Positions 40,798 through 42,763 of a stretch of DNA of 42,763 bases are shown here, one piece after another. This DNA is from a bacterium (lineage in GTDB: Bacteria > Patescibacteriota > Patescibacteriia > Patescibacteriales > GWC2-42-12), in NCBI GenBank assembly GCA_030649205.1, contig JAUSGE010000038.1, forward strand, positions 1-42,763, written 5' to 3'. The position numbers and the translations under genes are program-made. The notes beneath the pieces are model-generated. The model made no database searches. It was not told the origin of the DNA and saw only the letters and a program-made list of their open reading frames with translations. How positions within the stretch are numbered: position 1 is the first letter of the stretch; every line of letters starts with the position of its first letter.

Positions 40798-42414
40798 CTA
40801 TATTATTGTAAAAACACCACTATTCATATTAGGTGTAAGTTCAATTACTTTTCCGGAACTTGACCCGGTCGCCTTTACCTTAGACAGGTTCAGTCCAAAT
40901 TGGTGTCCGGCTTCGGCGTTAGCGCTTACATCGGCATAAATGCCTAAGCGCGCAGTGGTGCCTTCCGGAATGCATATGGTCCGGAATAATTTGGCCAGAC
41001 CATTTGTTAAAAAGGCAGACGCAATCCATGACACGGTGGGACCGGTTAAAGCTAAAGAGCCCAGATCCGAATCATTGCTTAACCCGAATCTTTGAAAGTC
41101 AATCTCCGTAATACAAAAATCTTCACCCGAAGCGGAAAAATCCATGTCCATGATATGATTTACGATTGATCCCTTCAAAAGGGTGGCTGGCTTTAGATAG
41201 TCTCTGGTGATATCTAACCGACCGCTTTCAGCGATGTAGATTGACTGGCCTTCAACATTTTCATCCTGATAGAAGGATAACATTGTTGAAAGATCAATTG
41301 CCCCGACGGTTACCCTGATTGGATCAATCTGCTGATCGCTAGTATGAAGACTGGAATCGGCGAAAATTTCCAGTTCTTTGGTCTCTCCGGCCTCAATCAA
41401 TCCCCCTGCATAAAAAGGATAGGAGCTATTATTACTTAAACCAGCTACTACCCTGTCATACGGAAGACCATTAAAGCGAACCCAGAGGTTAGAAAAAAAA
41501 TCGCCCTGATTGCCAATATGAACCGTTACAAATTTAGTGGTCATTTTCTTCTTCGTAACATTTGATACGAAGTAAGAGGCAATCTTCACGGCGGCCTGGC
41601 CTCTTATTCCTGTAGGATCGTCCTGACTTCCATCCGTAAAGTTAGGATTCTTGTCCACCAGCAATCCCTTATTTTCCATTTCATACCCCACTTTTACATG
41701 GAGTATACCGGTGTCGCTCAACGGGGTATAGGGAATTACCACCTCCGTCCCATCAATGGCTTCAAGAAGATTAAAATTTGCCTTGAAGCCGTGTATATCG
41801 CCATTTGAATCCGTAATATACACGTCCGGGTTAGTTTTTTTGGTGGGGAGACTTTGATCTATACTAATGTCCCCTTTACCATCCAACCAAGCGCCGCAAT
41901 AATCAGAATATTGCGTGCCATCGCTATATTTAACGATCGTCTGATAGCACTCTCCTGGCTGGTAATTTCCAGGAACTCCGGGAACAGACAGCTGAAAACG
42001 AAGCTCATCGTTTAGACGAAGTATGGGATTGAAGCTGGTCACTCCGCCTCCGACGACATTCATATCGCCTTCTGCATGCATAACATAATCCCAACCTCTA
42101 TAGGCATATGTTACTGTATTATAACGCCCGGCTTTTAATTCCCATTCAGCGTCATATTCGCCGCCAGTTACATCAACGGTAAAATCGTAGTTAGCCGTCC
42201 AATCCTGGCTACCTTCTTTATACGAGATGAACTCCATCTTGGTAACCTGTTTTTTTACTTTCTGCTCCAGCAAGTAAATATCATACTTGCTTAATTCCTG
42301 GGGCGCCTGAATAACTGGTCCGCCACCATCACCACTGCCGCCTGCGCAAGCGAAAGAATAAACAAATACCAAAGCCAATACTGCGAATAAAACGCCTGAT
42401 ACAAATTTCTTCAT
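40798..42414 (-). CDS. Secreted beta-rich protein of unknown function
   Basis: 538 residues from ATG 42414, chosen for AAGGAG 9 nt upstream; an in-frame start at 42471 lies before the signal peptide. KKFVSGVLFAVLALVFVYSF is a signal sequence, followed by ACAGGSGDGGG; the Cys is not in a good lipobox. The rest is beta-strand-rich with many Gly, Asp and Tyr, suggesting several beta-sandwich domains, ending VIELTPNMNSGVFTII. I recognise no family. It is likely exported to the surface, as with the DKNYY protein. Part of the upstream ORF (42428-42646) may belong to the same transcript. Confidence 0.72.
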   Translation of the reverse strand: MKKFVSGVLFAVLALVFVYSFACAGGSGDGGGPVIQAPQELSKYDIYLLEQKVKKQVTKMEFISYKEGSQDWTANYDFTVDVTGGEYDAEWELKAGRYNTVTYAYRGWDYVMHAEGDMNVVGGGVTSFNPILRLNDELRFQLSVPGVPGNYQPGECYQTIVKYSDGTQYSDYCGAWLDGKGDISIDQSLPTKKTNPDVYITDSNGDIHGFKANFNLLEAIDGTEVVIPYTPLSDTGILHVKVGYEMENKGLLVDKNPNFTDGSQDDPTGIRGQAAVKIASYFVSNVTKKKMTTKFVTVHIGNQGDFFSNLWVRFNGLPYDRVVAGLSNNSSYPFYAGGLIEAGETKELEIFADSSLHTSDQQIDPIRVTVGAIDLSTMLSFYQDENVEGQSIYIAESGRLDITRDYLKPATLLKGSIVNHIMDMDFSASGEDFCITEIDFQRFGLSNDSDLGSLALTGPTVSWIASAFLTNGLAKLFRTICIPEGTTARLGIYADVSANAEAGHQFGLNLSKVKATGSSSGKVIELTPNMNSGVFTII

Positions 42415-42427
42415 GACCACTTTCTCC

Positions 42428-42646
42428 TTAATAAAGTTTACCTTTAACAATAACTGTGCCAGTTTGTGCAACCGGCGTTGACTGTACTTCCTGTTCTCGG
42501 CGAACAGGACTTGGAGTTGCTACTATAGCTTCCTGCTTGGGTGTTGGTTTGGCTACAGCAACTTCAGGCTTTTTATCGCCCTTTGTTGCTGACACCACTT
42601 CTCCCTTCTGCGGCGTATAAACAGGGTCATACAGAATATTGCTGGA
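42428..42646 (-). CDS. C-terminal remnant of a Pro/Thr/Val-rich protein
   Basis: The frame is open from the TAG at 42649-42647 to stop 42428 (72 codons) without ATG. It reads SSNILYDPVYTPQKGEVVSA, then AKPTPKQEAIVATPSPV and AQTGTVIVKGKLY. The low-complexity Pro/Lys/Thr composition looks like a linker or tail. The GTG codons near 42610 could start a short protein. It stops 13 nt before the secreted protein's start, so it was probably upstream in that operon and is now cut, possibly by the adjacent insertion sequence. Confidence 0.4.
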   Translation of the reverse strand, partial: SSNILYDPVYTPQKGEVVSATKGDKKPEVAVAKPTPKQEAIVATPSPVRREQEVQSTPVAQTGTVIVKGKLY

Positions 42647-42675
42647 CTAAGCTGGAAAATTTAAGTTGACACGGG

Positions 42676-42713
42676 TATAATGATAATCATAATTAAGCTA
42701 ACGATTATCATTA
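42676..42713 (+). promoter_or_regulatory. -10 element and hairpin before a probable transposase
   Basis: TATAAT (42676-42681) overlaps an 11-bp perfect inverted repeat TAATGATAATC (42678-42688) / GATTATCATTA (42703-42713) that runs into the ATG. TTGACA at 42666 is too close to act as the -35. The hairpin could limit translation of a transposase. Confidence 0.45.
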
Positions 42714-42763
42714 TGACAATTGAAAAATCAATTTTGGAATTAATTCTTCCGGAGGGAATCCTT
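42713..42763 (+). CDS. Start of a probable transposase (3' end outside window)
   Basis: ATG 42713; 17 codons visible, MTIEKSILELILPEGIL. The LxLLLPEGIL opening recalls the N-terminal part of ISAon1/ISL3-type transposases common in Patescibacteria; this is a recollection on very little sequence. If right, the left end of an insertion sequence lies near 42650-42675. Confidence 0.4.
   Translation, partial: MTIEKSILELILPEGIL

Noticed and set aside
42666-42681. TTGACA and TATAAT as a promoter before the transposase-like start
   Set aside because: The spacer is only 4 bp; only the -10 can be supported.
1-42763. Alternative genetic code (UGA as glycine)
   Set aside because: Several genes end cleanly at TGA (for example at 6316, 7524 and 13809) and no conserved frame contains TGA at Gly positions.

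Overview
The window looks like a chromosomal segment of an AT-rich, streamlined bacterium, most likely a member of the Patescibacteria (Candidate Phyla Radiation; Parcubacteria/Falkowbacteria-like). This is inferred from the mix of genes: short proteins, type IV pilus ATPase PilB, LemA/HtpX, stand-alone TrpB2, pyruvoyl arginine decarboxylase, a bacterial translin, DKNYY-type surface proteins, many Nudix and GNAT enzymes, and abundant small palindromic repeats. TGA is used as an ordinary stop codon, so the UGA-glycine lineages are excluded.

Layout. 1-3053: a 7TM/GAF sensor histidine kinase cut by the window edge, and a stand-alone ketoacyl synthase III, both on minus. 3054-3781: a long non-coding stretch with a repeat, a perfect 16-bp palindrome and a promoter. 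3782-6316: a tightly coupled plus-strand operon of an orotate-PRTase-like enzyme, a P-loop kinase-like protein and a pol-beta-type nucleotidyltransferase, which I do not recognise as a described pathway. 6350-9317: Nudix, HD, alpha/beta hydrolase and HExxH proteins. 9440-11237: an arginine regulatory island, with a GNAT under an Arg-type T-box followed by a leader-peptide attenuator, facing a divergent arginine decarboxylase. 11274-15110: LMW phosphatase, tandem Nudix, Fic protein, TrpB2. 15308-15957: two tiny Cys-rich proteins under a Trp-type T-box. 15961-18234: an AbiE-like toxin-antitoxin pair with a GNAT, then a second ArgA-like GNAT with its own Arg T-box. 18448-24381: STAS/HATPase pair, ProB, ProS, phosphoesterase, amino-acid transporter, translin. 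24538-29162: PilB, a partial duplication of its 5' end, a truncated PEP-synthase-like gene, gene debris and a frameshifted restriction-modification pair. 29233-35616: NIF3, M24 peptidase, HtpX, LemA, PP-loop tRNA-thiolation-like protein, DKNYY surface protein, a DUF3850 gene broken by UAG, Nudix. 35674-42763: IleRS with in-frame repeat insertions, a decayed HEPN/MNT pair, an AAA/DUF4143 ATPase, a secreted beta-rich protein, and the edge of a probable insertion sequence.

Themes. Amino-acid supply is monitored by RNA: three T-boxes (two with specifier CGC/Arg, one with UGG/Trp), and the first Arg T-box is wired in series with a classical 1:2/2:3/3:4 attenuator whose 27-codon leader contains Arg-Arg-Arg. 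This dual sensor is the most striking object in the window. The second theme is palindromic repeats that spread between genes and, in at least two genes (the PP-loop gene and ileS), inside coding sequence without breaking the frame. The third is gene decay: two A-run frameshifts, a nonsense codon, truncated fragments and a partial duplication.
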